Source: Coriaria nepalensis
Lineage: Eukaryota > Streptophyta > Magnoliopsida > Cucurbitales > Coriariaceae
Length of the DNA stretch: 64,000 nt
NCBI GenBank assembly: GCA_027186245.1
Contig: CP114482.1
Location: forward strand, 20,107,209-20,171,208
Reading direction: 5' to 3'
The notes under the pieces were generated by a model. It had not been told where the DNA came from. It ran no database searches and saw only the letters and a program-made list of their open reading frames with translations. The position numbers and the translations under genes are program-made. Every line of letters begins with the position of its first letter. Position 1 is the first letter of the stretch. Shown piece by piece: positions 10,301 to 24,100 of the stretch.

Positions 10301-13300
10301 GATGACTAGAAGAGACTCAATAACATGATTGTAAGGCTAAAAAGATGCATAGTTGCCTTTAATTATTGAATTGAAAGTTCTGAACGAATGTCGTGTCTGA
10401 AGTGCGAAAAAATAGAATTCTTTCGAATTACTTTTAATTGATTTAATGACTAGAGAAGACTCAATGACATGATTTTAAGGCTAAACAAACGCATCATTGC
10501 CTTCAATAGATCAATTGCATGTTTTGCACAAAAGTCGTGTTTAAAATGCGAAAATAGAATTCGTTTGAATTGATTTCGAATGATTTACTGACTAAAAGTT
10601 ACTCAATGACATGATTTTAAGGCTATACAAATGCCTAGTTGCCTTCAAAAGATCCATTGCATATTATGCACAAATGCCGTGGTTTAGTTGCGAAAAAAGA
10701 TTTCGTTTAAATTTCTTTGAAATGATTTAATTACTAGAAGAGACTCGATGACATGATTTCAAGGTTAAACAATGGATAATTTGCTTGAAAACATCAATTG
10801 CAAGTTATGCACAAAAGTCTCGATTGAAGAGCGAAAGTAGAATTTGTTCAAAATGCTTTCAAATGATTTGATGACTAGAAGAGACTCAATGACATGATTT
10901 TAAGGCTAAAAAGATGCATATTTGCCTTCAATTATTGAATTGAAAGTTCTGAACGAAAGTCGTGCTTGAAGTGCGAAAAAATAGAATTCTTTCGAATTAC
11001 TTTTAATTGATTTAATGACTAGAGAAGACTCAATGACATGATTTTAAGGCTAAACAAACGCATAATTGCCTTCAATAGATCAATTGCATGTTTTGCACAA
11101 AAGTCGTGTTTGAAATGCGAAAATAGAATTCGTTTGAATTGATTACGAATGATTTACTGACTAAAGGTGATTCAATGACATGATTTTAAGGCTATACAAA
11201 TGCTTAGTTGCCTTCAAAATATCCATTGCAAGTTATGCACAAAAGCCGTGATTGAGGTGCGAAAAAGGATTTCGTTTAAATTTCTTTGAAATGATTTAAT
11301 TACTAGAAGAGACTCGATGACATGATTTCAAGGCTAAACAATGGATAATTTGCTTGAAAACATCAATTGCAAGTTATGCACAAAAGTCTCGATTGAAGAG
11401 CGAAAATAGAATTTGTTCAAAATGCTTTCAAATGATTTGATGACTAGAAGAGACTCAATGACATGATTGTAAGGCTAAAAAGATGCATAGTTGCCTTTAA
11501 TTATTGAATTGAAAGTTCTGAACGAAAGTTGTGTTTGAAGTGCGAAAAAATAGAATTCTTTCGAATTACTTTTAATTGATTTAATGACTAGAGAGGACTC
11601 AATGACATGATTTTAAGGCTAAACAAACGCATAATTGCCTTCAATAGATCAATTGCATGTTTTGCACAAAAGTCGTGTTTGAAATGCGAAAATAGAATTC
11701 GTTTGAATTGATTTCGAATGATTTACTGACTAAAAGTGACTCAATGACATGATTTTAAGGCTATACAAATGCCTAGTTGCCTTCAAAAGATCCATCGCAA
11801 ATTATGCACAAAAGCCGTGGTTCAGGTGCGAAAAAAGATTTCGTTTAAATTTCTTTGAAATGATTTAATTACTAGAACATACTCGATGACATGATTTCAA
11901 GGCTAAACAATGGATAATTTGCCTGAATACATCAATTGCAACTTATGCACAAAAGCCTCGATTGAAGAGCGAAAATAGAATTTGTTCAAAATGCTTTCAA
12001 ATGATTTGATGACTAGAAGAGACTCAATGACATGATTTTAGGGCTAAAAAGATGCATAGTTGCCTTTAATTATGGAATTGAAAGTTCTGAACGAAAGTCG
12101 TGTTTGAAGTGCGAAAAAATAGAATTCTTTCGAATTACTTTTAATTGATTTAATGACTAGAGAAGACTCAATGACATGATTTTAAGGCTAAACAAACACA
12201 TAATTGCCTTCAATAGATCAATTGCATGTTTTGCACAAAAGTCGTGTTTGAAATGCGAAAATAGAATTCGTTTGAATTGATTACGAATGATTTACTGACT
12301 AAAAGTGATTCAATGACATGATTTTAAGGCTATACAAATGCCTAGTTGCCTTCAAAAGATCCATTGCAAGTTATGCACAAAGGCCGTGATTGAGGTGCGA
12401 AAAAGGATTTCGTTTGAATTTCTTTGAAATGATTTAATTACTAGACGAGACTCGATGACATGATTTCAAGGCTAAACAATGGATAATTTGCTTGAATACA
12501 TCAATTGCAAGTTATGCACAAAAGTCTCGATTGAAGAGCGAAAATAGAATTTGTTCAAAATGCTTTCAAATGATTTGATGACTAGAAGAGACTCAATGAC
12601 ATAATTTTAAGGCTAAAAAGATGCATAGTTGCCTTCAATTATTGAATTGAAAGTTCTGAACGAAAGTCGTGTTTGAAGTGCGAAAAAATAGAATTCTTTC
12701 GAATTACTTTTAGTTGATTTAATGACTAGAGAAGACTCAATGACATGATTTTAAGGCTAAACAAATGCATAATTGCCTTCAATAGATCAATTGCATGTTT
12801 TGCACAAAAGTCGTGTTTGAAATGCGAAAATAGAATTCGTTTGAATTGATTACGAATGATTTACTGACTAAAGGTGATTCAATGACATGATTTTAAGGCT
12901 ATACAAATGCTTAGTTGCCTTCAAAATATCCATTGCAAATTATGCACAAAAGCCGTGGTTCAGGTGCGAAAAAGGATTTCGTTTAAATTTCTTTGAAATG
13001 ATTTAATTACTAGAAGAGACTCGATGACATGATTTCAAGGCTAAACAATGGATAATTTGCTTGAAAACATCAATTGCAAGTTATGCACAAAAGTGTCGAT
13101 TGAAGAGCGAAAATAGAATTTGTTCAAAATGCTTTCAAATGATTTGATGACTAGAAGAGACTCAATGACATGATTGTAAGGCTAAAAAGATGCATAGTTG
13201 CCTTTAATTATTGAATTGAAAGTTCTGAACGAAAGTTGTGTTTGAAGTGCGAAAAAATAGAATTCTTTCGAATTACTTTTAATTGATTTAATGACTAGAG

Positions 13301-16300
13301 AGGACTCAATGACATGATTTTAAGGCTAAACAAACGCATAATTGCCTTCAATAGATCAATTGCATGTTTTGCACAAAAGTCGTGTTTGAAATGCGAAAAT
13401 AGAATTCGTTTGAATTGATTTCGAATGATTTACTGACTAAAAGTGACTCAATGACATGATTTTAAGGCTATACAAATGCCTAGTTGCCTTCAAAAGATCC
13501 ATCGCAAATTATGCACAAAAGCCGTGGTTCAGGTGCGAAAAAAGATTTCGTTTAAATTTCTTTGAAATGATTTAATTACTAGAACATACTCGATGACATG
13601 ATTTCAAGGCTAAACAATGGATAATTTGCCTGAATACATCAATTGCAACTTATGCACAAAAGTCTCGATTGAAGAGCGAAAATAGAATTTGTTCAAAATG
13701 CTTTCAAATGATTTGATGACTAGAAGAGACTCAATGACATGATTTTAGGGCTAAAAAGATGCATAGTTGCCTTTAATTATGGAATTGAAAGTTCTGAACG
13801 AAAGTCGTGTTTGAAGTGCGAAAAAATAGAATTCTTTCGAATTACTTTTAATTGATTTAATGACTAGAGAAGACTCAATGACATGATTTTAAGGCTAAAC
13901 AAACACATAATTGCCTTCAATAGATCAATTGCATGTTTTGCACAAAAGTCGTGTTTGAAATGCGAAAATAGAATTCGTTTGAATTGATTACGAATGATTT
14001 ACTGACTAAAAGTGATTCAATGACATGATTTTAAGGCTATACAAATGCCTAGTTGCCTTCAAAAGATCCATTGCAAGTTATGCACAAAAGCCGTGATTGA
14101 GGTGCGAAAAAGGATTTCATTTGAATTTCTTTGAAATGATTTAATTACTAGACGAGACTCGATGACATGATTTCAAGGCTAAACAATGGATAATTTGCTT
14201 GAATACATCAATTGCAAGTTATGCACAAAAGTCTCGATTGAAGAGCGAAAATAGAATTTGTTCAAAATGCTTTCAAATGATTTGATGACTAGAAGAGACT
14301 CAATGACATAATTTTAAGGCTAAAAAGATGCATAGTTGCCTTCAATTATTGAATTGAAAGTTCTGAACGAAAGTCGTGTTTGAAGTGCGAAAAAATAGAA
14401 TTCTTTCGAATTACTTTTAGTTGATTTAATGACTAGAGAAGACTCAATGACATGATTTTAAGGCTAAACAAATGCATAATTGCCTTCAATAGATCAATTG
14501 CATGTTTTGCACAAAAGTCGTGTTTGAAATGCGAAAATAGAATTCGTTTGAATTGATTTAAAATGATTTACTGACTAAAAGTGACTCAATGACATGATTT
14601 TAAGGCTATACAAATGCCTAGTTGCCTTCAAAAGATCCATTGCATATTATGCACAAATGCCGTGGTTTAGTTGCGAAAAAAGATTTCGTTTAAATTTCTT
14701 TGAAATGATTTAATTACTAGAAGACACTCGATGACATGATTTCAAGGTTAAACAATGGATAATTTGCTTGAAAACATCAATTGCAAGTTATGCACAAAAG
14801 TCTCGATTGAAGAGCGAAAATAGAATTTGTTCAAAATGCTTTCAAATGATTTGATGACTAGAAGAGACTCAATGACATGATTTTAAGGCTAAAAAGATGC
14901 ATAGTTGCCTTCAATTATTGAATTGAAAGTTCTGAACGAAAGTCGTGCTTGAAGTGCGAAAAAATAGAATTCTTTCGAATTACTTTTAATTGATTTAATG
15001 ACTAGAGAAGACTCAATGACATGATTTTAAGGCTAAACAAACGCATAATTGCCTTCAATAGATCAATTGCATGTTTTGCACAAAAGTCGTGTTTGAAATG
15101 CGAAAATAGAATTCGTTTGAATTGATTACGAATGATTTACTGACTAAAGGTGATTCAATGACATGATTTTAAGGCTATACAAATACTTAGTTGCCTTCAA
15201 AATATCCATTGCAAGTTATGCACAAAAGCCGTGATTGAGGTGCGAAAAAGGATTTCGTTTAAATTTCTTTGAAATGATTTAATTACTAGAAGAGACTCGA
15301 TGACATGATTTCAAGGCTAAACAATGGATAATTTGCTTGAAAACATCAATTGCAAGTTATGCACAAAAGTCTCGATTGAAGAGCGAAAATAGAATTTGTT
15401 CAAAATGCTTTCAAATGATTTGATGACTAGAAGAGACTCAATGACATGATTGTAAGGCTAAAAAGATGCATAGTTGCCTTTAATTATTGAATTGAAAGTT
15501 CTGAACGAAAGTTGTGTTTGAAGTGCGAAAAAATAGAATTCTTTCGAATTACTTTTAATTGATTTAATGACTAGAGAGGACTCAATGACATGATTTTAAG
15601 GCTAAACAAACGCATAATTGCCTTCAATAGATCAATTGCATGTTTTGCACAAAAGTCGTGTTTGAAATGCGAAAATAGAATTCGTTTGAATTGATTTCGA
15701 ATGATTTACTGACTAAAAGTGACTCAATGACATGATTTTAAGGCTATACAAATGCCTAGTTGCCTTCAAAAGATCCATCGCAAATTATGCACAAAAGCCG
15801 TGGTTCAGGTGCGAAAAAAGATTTCGTTTAAATTTCTTTGAAATGATTTAATTACTAGAACATACTCGATGACATGATTTCAAGGCTAAACAATGGATAA
15901 TTTGCCTGAATACATCAATTGCAACTTATGCACAAAAGTCTCGATTGAAGAGCGAAAATAGAATTTGTTCAAAATGCTTTCAAATGATTTGATGACTAGA
16001 AGAGACTCAATAACATGATTGTAAGGCTAAAAAGATGCATAGTTGCCTTTAATTATTGAATTGAAAGTTCTGAACGAAAGTCGTGTCTGAAGTGCGAAAA
16101 AATAGAATTCTTTCGAATTACTTTTAATTGATTTAATGACTAGAGAAGACTCAATGACATGATTTTAAGGCTAAACAAACGCATCATTGCCTTCAATAGA
16201 TCAATTGCATGTTTTGCACAAAAGTCGTGTTTAAAATGCGAAAATAGAATTCGTTTGAATTGATTACGAATGATTTACTGACTAAAAGTGATTCAATGAC

Positions 16301-16930
16301 ATGATTTTAAGGCTATACAAATGCCTAGTTGCCTTCAAAAGATCCATTGCAAGTTATGCACAAAAGCCGTGGTTGAGGTGCAAAAAAAGATTTCGTTTAA
16401 ATTTCTTCGAAATGATTTAATTACTAAAAGAGACTCGATGACATGATTTCAAGGCTAAACAATGGATAATTTGCTTGAAAACATCAATTGCAAGTTATGC
16501 ACAAAAGTCTCGATTGAAGAGCGAAAATAGAATTTGTTCAAAATGCTTTCAAATGATTTGATGACTAGAAGAGACTCAATGACATAATTTTAAGGCTAAA
16601 AAGATGCATAGTTGCCTTCAATTTTTGAATTGAAAGTTCTGAACGAAAGTCGTGTTTGAAGTGCGAAAAAATAGAATTCTTTCGAATTACTTTTAGTTGA
16701 TTTAATGACTAGAGAAGACTCAATGACATGATTTTAAGGCTAAACAAACGCATAATTGGCTTCAATAGATCAATTGCATGTTTTGCACAAAAGTCGTGTT
16801 TGAAATGCGAAAATAGAATTCGTTTGAATTGATTTCGAATGATTTACTGACTAAAAGTGACTCAATGACATGATTTTAAGGCTATACAAATGCCTAGTTG
16901 CCTTCAAAAGATCCATTGCAAATTATGCAC
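7398..16930 (+). repeat. Array segment with mosaic 3-, 5- and 6-HOR repeats
   Basis: HOR variants recur here at several spacings. HORs at 11382, 11951 and 12520 are repeated at 13089, 13658 and 14227 (period 1707, three HORs), with AGAACATACTCG in D, ATTATGGAATTG in A and GACATAATTTTAAGG in A as markers; the match fails in the C monomer after about 14540. The block from about 9.1 kb recurs at 11.95 kb (five HORs plus the one-base insertion at about 10195). The variant GCATATTTGCC with GTCGTGCTTG in A/B and AATGCTTAGTTGCC in C recurs at 7498 and 10913 (six HORs plus one base). The D mark AGAACATACT appears at 11871, 13578 and 15854. No gene is present. Confidence 0.75.
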
Positions 16931-19900
16931 AAAAGCCGTGGTTGAGGTGCGAAAAAAGATTTCGTTTAAATTTATTTGAAATGATTTAAGTACTAGAAGA
17001 GACTCGATGACATGATTTCAAGGCTAAACAATGGATAATTTGCTTGAAAACATCAATTGCAAGTTATGCACAAAAGTCTCGATTGAAGAGCGAAAATAGA
17101 ATTTGTTCAAAATGCTTTCAAATGATTTGATGACTAGAAGAGACTCAATGACATGATTATAAGGCTAAAAAGATGCGTAGTTGCCTTTAATTATTGAATT
17201 GAAAGTTCTGAACGAAAGCTGTGTTTGAAGTGCGAAAAAATAGAATTCTTTCGAATTACTTTTAATTGATTTAATGACTAGAGAAGACTCAATGACATGA
17301 TTTTAAGGCTAAACAAACGCATAACTGCCTTCAATAGATCAATTGCATGTTTTGCACAAAAGTCGTGTTTGAAATGCGAAAATAGAATTCGTTTGAATTG
17401 ATTTCGAATGATTTACTGACTAAAAGTTATTCAATGACATGATTTTAAGGCTATACAAATGCCTAGTTGCCTTCAAAAGATCCATTGCAAATTATGCACA
17501 AAAGCCATGGTTCAGGTGCGAAAAAAGATTTCGTTTAAATTTCTTTGAAATGATTTAATTACTAGAAGAGACTCGATGACATGATTTCAAGGCTAAACAA
17601 TGGATAATTTGCTTGAAAACATCAATTCAAGTTATGCACAAAAGTCTCGATTGAAGAGAGAAAATAGAATTTGTTCAAAATGCTTTCAAATGATTTGATG
17701 ACTAGAAGATACTCAATGACATGATTGTAAGGCTAAAAAGATGCATAGTTGCCTTTAATTATTGAATTGAAAGTTCTGAACGAAAGTCGTGTTTGAAGTG
17801 CGAAAAAATAGAATTCTTTCGAATTACTTTTAATTGATTTAATGACTAGAGAAGACTCAATGACATGATTTTAAGGCTAAACAAACACATAATTGCCTTC
17901 AATAGATCAATTGCATGTTTTGCACAAAAGTCGTGTTTGAAATGCGAAAATAGAATTCGTTTGAATTGATTTCGAATGATTTACTGACTAAAAGTGACTC
18001 AATGACATGATTTTAAGGCTATACAAATGCCTAGTTGCCTTCAAAAGATCCATTGCAAATTATGCACAAAAGCCGTGGTTGAGGTGCGAAAAAAGATTTC
18101 GTTTAAATTTATTTGAAATGATTTAATTACTAGAAGAGACTCGATGACATGATTTCAAGGCTAAACAATGGATAATTTGCTTGAAAACATCAATTGCAAG
18201 TTATGCACAAAAGTCTCGATTGAAGAGCGAAAATAGAATTTGTTCAAAATGCTTTCAAATGATTTGATGACTAGAAGAGACTCAATGACATGATTATAAG
18301 GCTAAAAAGATGCATAGTTGCCTTTAATTATTGAATTGAAAGTTCTGAACGAAAGCTGTGTTTGAAGTGCGAAAAAATAGAATTCTTTCGAATTACTTTT
18401 AATTGATTTAATGACTAGAGAAGACTCAATGACATGATTTTAAGGCTAAACAAACGCATAACTGCCTTTAATAGATCAATTGCATGTTTTGCACAAAAGT
18501 CGTGTTTGAAATGCGAAAATAGAATTCGTTTGAATTGATTTCGAATAATTTACTGACTAAAAGTTATTCAATGACATGATTTTAAGGCTATACAAATGCC
18601 TAGTTGCCTTCAAAAGATCCATTGCAAATTATGCACAAAAGCCATGGTTCAGGTGCGAAAAAAGATTTCGTTTAAATTTCTTTGAAATGATTTAATTACT
18701 AGAAGAGACTCGATGACATGATTTCAAGGCTAAACAATGGATAATTTGCTTGAAAACATCAATTCAAGTTATGCACAAAAGTCTCGATTGAAGAGAGAAA
18801 ATAGAATTTGTTCAAAATGCTTTCAAATGATTTGATGACTAGAAGATACTCAATGACATGATTGTAAGGCTAAAAAGATGCATAGTTGCCTTTAATTATT
18901 GAATTGAAAGTTCTGAACGAAAGTCGTGTTTGAAGTGCGAAAAAATAGAATTCTTTCGAATTACTTTTAATTGATTTAATGACTAGAGAAGACTCAATGA
19001 CATGATTTTAAGGCTAAACAAACACATAATTGCCTTCAATAGATCAATTGCATGTTTTGCACAAAAGTCGTGTTTGAAATGCGAAAATAGAATTCGTTTG
19101 AATTGATTTCGAATGATTTACTGACTAAAAGTGACTCAATGACATGATTTTAAGGCTATACAAATGCCTAGTTGCCTTCAAAAGATCCATTGCAAATTAT
19201 GCACAAAAGCCGTGGTTGAGGTGCGAAAAAAGATTTCGTTTAAATTTATTTGAAATGATTTAATTACTAGAAGAGACTCGATGACATGATTTCAAGGCTA
19301 AACAATGGATAATTTGCTTGAAAACATCAATTGCAAGTTATGCACAAAAGTCTCGATTGAAGAGCGAAAATAGAATTTGTTCAAAATGCTTTCAAATGAT
19401 TTGATGACTAGAAGAGACTCAATGACATGATTATAAGGCTAAAAAGATGCATAGTTGCCTTTAATTATTGAATTGAAAGTTCTGAACGAAAGCTGTGTTT
19501 GAAGTGCGAAAAAATAGAATTCTTTCGAATTACTTTTAATTGATTTAATGACTAGAGAAGACTCAATGACATGATTTTAAGGCTAAACAAACGCATAACT
19601 GCCTTTAATAGATCAATTGCATGTTTTGCACAAAAGTCGTGTTTGAAATGCGAAAATAGAATTCGTTTGAATTGATTTCGAATAATTTACTGACTAAAAG
19701 TTATTCAATGACATGATTTTAAGGCTATACAAATGCCTAGTTGCCTTCAAAAGATCCATTGCAAATTATGCACAAAAGCCATGGTTCAGGTGCGAAAAAA
19801 GATTTCGTTTAAATTTCTTTGAAATGATTTAATTACTAGAAGAGACTCGATGACATGATTTCAAGGCTAAACAATGGATAATTTGCTTGAAAACATCAAT

Positions 19901-21180
19901 TCAAGTTATGCACAAAAGTCTCGATTGAAGAGAGAAAATAGAATTTGTTCAAAATGCTTTCAAATGATTTGATGACTAGAAGATACTCAATGACATGATT
20001 GTAAGGCTAAAAAGATGCATAGTTGCCTTTAATTATTGAATTGAAAGTTCTGAACGAAAGTCGTGTTTGAAGTGCGAAAAAATAGAATTCTTTCGAATTA
20101 CTTTTAATTGATTTAATGACTAGAGAAGACTCAATGACATGATTTTAAGGCTAAACAAACACATAATTGCCTTCAATAGATCAATTGCATGTTTTGCACA
20201 AAAGTCGTGTTTGAAATGCGAAAATAGAATTCGTTTGAATTGATTTCGAATGATTTACTGACTAAAAGTGACTCAATGACATGATTTTAAGGCTATACAA
20301 ATGCCTAGTTGCCTTCAAAAGATCCATTGCAAATTATGCACAAAAGCCGTGGTTGAGGTGCGAAAAAAGATTTCGTTTAAATTTATTTGAAATGATTTAA
20401 TTACTAGAAGAGACTCGATGACATGATTTCAAGGCTAAACAATGGATAATTTGCTTGAAAACATCAATTGCAAGTTATGCACAAAAGTCTCGATTGAAGA
20501 GCGAAAATAGAATTTGTTCAAAATGCTTTCAAATGATTTGATGACTAGAAGAGACTCAATGACATGATTATAAGGCTAAAAAGATGCATAGTTGCCTTTA
20601 ATTATTGAATTGAAAGTTCTGAACGAAAGCTGTGTTTGAAGTGCGAAAAAATAGAATTCTTTCGAATTACTTTTAATTGATTTAATGACTAGAGAAGACT
20701 CAATGACATGATTTTAAGGCTAAACAAACGCATAACTGCCTTTAATAGATCAATTGCATGTTTTGCACAAAAGTCGTGTTTGAAATGCGAAAATAGAATT
20801 CGTTTGAATTGATTTCGAATAATTTACTGACTAAAAGTTATTCAATGACATGATTTTAAGGCTATACAAATGCCTAGTTGCCTTCAAAAGATCCATTGCA
20901 AATTATGCACAAAAGCCATGGTTCAGGTGCGAAAAAAGATTTCGTTTAAATTTCTTTGAAATGATTTAATTACTAGAAGAGACTCGATGACATGATTTCA
21001 AGGCTAAACAATGGATAATTTGCTTGAAAACATCAATTCAAGTTATGCACAAAAGTCTCGATTGAAGAGCGAAAATAGAATTTGTTCAAAATGCTTTCAA
21101 ATGATTTGATGACTAGAAGATACTCAATGACATGATTGTAAGGCTAAAAAGATGCATAGTTGCCTTTAATTATTGAATTG
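16931..21180 (+). repeat. 1137-bp two-HOR super-repeat, about 3.7 copies
   Basis: Counting from a D monomer, the units start at 16931, 18068, 19205 and 20342, and the last one breaks off near 21180. Each unit is 1137 bp, which is two HORs less one base: the deletion is in CATCAATTCAAG, where other D monomers read CAATTGCAAG. The deletion recurs at 17621, 18758, 19895 and 21032. Other shared marks are AATTTATTTG in D, TGATTATAAGG and GAAAGCTGTG at the A and A/B positions, GAAGAGAGAAAATAG in A, and AAAAGTTATTC in C. Units two and three look identical by eye. The first unit differs slightly (GATTTAAGTACTAG, GATGCGTAG), and the last reverts to GAAGAGCG. This is the most homogeneous stretch of the window and is probably a recent amplification. 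Confidence 0.88.
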
Positions 21181-24100
21181 AAAGTTCTGAACGAAAGTCG
21201 TGTTTGAAGTGCGAAAAAATAGAATTCTTTCGAATTACTTTTAATTGATTTAATGACTAGAGAAGACTCAATGACATGATTTTAAGGCTAAACAAACGCA
21301 TAATTGCCTTCAATAGATCAATTGCATGTTTTGCACAAAAGTCGTGTTTGAAATGCGAAAATAGAATTCGTTTGAATTGATTACGAATGATTTACTGACT
21401 AAAAGTGATTCAATGACATGATTTTAAGGCTATACAAATGCCTAGTTGCCTTCAAAAGATCCATTGCAAGTTATGCACAAAAGCCGTGGTTGAGGTGCGA
21501 AAAAAGATTACGTTTAAATTTCTTTGAAATGATTTAATTACTAGAAGAGACTCGATGACATGATTTCAAGGCTAAACAATGGATAATTTGCTTGAATACA
21601 TCAATTGCAAGTTATGCACAGAAGTCTCGCTTGAAGAGCGAAAATAGAATTTATTAAAAATGCTTTCAAATGATTTGATGACTAGAAGAGACTCAATGAC
21701 ATGATTTCTTAGGCTAAAAAGATGCATAGTAGCCTTTAACTATTGAATTGAAAGTTCTGAACGAAAGTCGTGTTTGAAGTGCGAAAAAATAGAATTCTTT
21801 CGAATTACTTTTAATTGATTTAATGACTAGAGAAGACTCAATGACATGATTTTAAGGCTAAACAAACACATAATTGCCTTCAATAGATCAATTGCATGTT
21901 TTGCACAAAAGTCGTGTTTGAAATGCGAAAATAGAATTCGTTTGAATTGATTACGAATGATTTACTGACTAAAAGTGACTCAATGACATGATTTTAAGGC
22001 TATACAAATGCCTAGTTGCCTTCAAAAGATCCATTGCAAATTATGCACAAAAGCCGTGGTTCTGGTGCGAAAAAAGATTTCGTTTAAATTTCTTTGAAAT
22101 GATTTAATTACTAGAAGAGACTCGATGACATGATTTCAAGGCTAAACAATGGATAATTTGCTTGAATATATCAATTGCAAGTTATGCACAAAAGTCTCGA
22201 TTGAAGAGCGAAAATAGAATTTGTTCAAAATGCTTTCAAATGATTTGATGACTAGAAGAGACTCAATGACAGGATTTTAAGGCTAAAAAGATGCATAGTT
22301 GCCTTCAATTGTTGAATTGGAAGTTCTGAACGAAAGTCGTGCTTGAAGTGCGAAAAAATAGAATTCTTTCGAATTACTTTTAATTGATTTAATGACTAGA
22401 GAAGACTCAGTGACATGATTTTAAGGCTAAACAAACGCATAATTGGCTTCAATAGATCAATTGCATGTTTTGCACAAAAGTCGTGTTTGAAATGCGAAAA
22501 TAGAATTCGTTTGAATTGATTACGAATGATTTACTGACTAAAAGTGACTCAATGACATGATTTTAAGGCTATACAACTGCCTAGTTGCCTTCAAAAGATC
22601 CATTGCAAGTTATGTACAAAAGCCGTGGTTCAGGTGCGAAAAAAGATTTCGTTTAAATTTCTTTGAAATGATTTAATTACTAGAACAGACTCGATGACAT
22701 GATTTCAAGGCTAAACAATGGATAATTTGCTTGAAAACATCAATTGCAAGTTATGCACAAAAGTCTCGATTGAAGAGCGAAAATAGAATTTGTTCAAAAT
22801 GCTTTCTAATGATTTGATGACTAGAAGAGACTCAATGACATGATTGTAAGGCTAAAAAGATGCATAGTAGCCTTTAATTATTGAATTGAAACTTCTGAAC
22901 GAAAGTTGTGTTTGAAGTGCGAAAAAATAGAATTCTTTCGAATTACTTTTAATTGATTTAATGACTAGAGAAGACTCAGTGACATGATTTTAAGGCTAAA
23001 CCAACACATAATTGCCTTCAATAGATCAATTGCATGTTTTGCACAAAAGTCGTGTTTGAAATGCGAAAATAGAATTCGTTTGAATTGATTACGAATGATT
23101 TACTGACTAAAAGTGATTCAATGACATGATTTTAAGGCTATACAAATGCCTAGTTGCCTTCAAAAGATCCATTGCAAGTTATGTACCAAAGCCGTGGTTG
23201 GGGTGCGAAAAAAGATTTCGTTTAAATTTCTTTGAAATGATTTAATTACTAGAAGAGACTCGATGACATGATTTCAAGGCTAAACAATGGATAATTTGCT
23301 TGAATACATCAATTGCAAGTTATGCACAAAAGTCTCGATTGAAGAGCGAAAATAGAATTTGTTCAAAATGCTTTCAAATGATTTGATGACTAGAAGAGAC
23401 TCAATGACATGATTTTAAGGCTAAAAAGATGCATAGTTGCCTTCAATTGTTGAATTGAAAGTTCTGAACGAAAGTTGTGTTTGAAGTGCGAAAAAATAGA
23501 ATTCTTTCGAATTAATTTTAATTTATTTAATGAATAGAGAAGACTCAATGACATGATTTTAACGCTAAACAAACGCATAATTGCCTTCAATAGATCAATT
23601 GCATGTTTTGCACAAAAGTCGTGTTTGAAATGCGAAAATAGAATTCGTTTGAATTGATTACGAATGATTTACTGACTAAAAGTTATTCAATGACATGATT
23701 TTATGGCTATACAAATGCCTAGTTGCCTTCAAAAGATCCATTGCAAGTTATGCACAAAAGCCGTGGTTGAGGTGCGAAAAAAGATTTCGTTTAAATTTCT
23801 TTGAAATGATTTAATTACTAGAAGAGACTCGATGACATGATTTCATGGCTAAACAATGGATAATTTGCTTGAATACATCAATTGCAAGTTATGCACAAAA
23901 GTCTCGGTTGAGGAGCGAAAATAGAATTTGTTCAAAATGCTTTCAAATGATTTGATGACTAGAAGAGACTCAATGACATGATTGTAAGGCTAAAAAGATG
24001 CATAGTTGCCTTTAATTATTGAATTGAAAGTTCTGAACGAAAGTTGTGTTTGAAGTGCGAAAAAATAGAATTCTTTCGAATTACTTTTAATTTATTTAAT

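Noticed and set aside
23388..23590. Minus-strand open frame of 66 codons as a small protein gene
   Set aside because: It lies within satellite monomers, starts at TTG, is open by a single substitution, has no separate promoter or conservation signal, and its protein has no domain I recognise.
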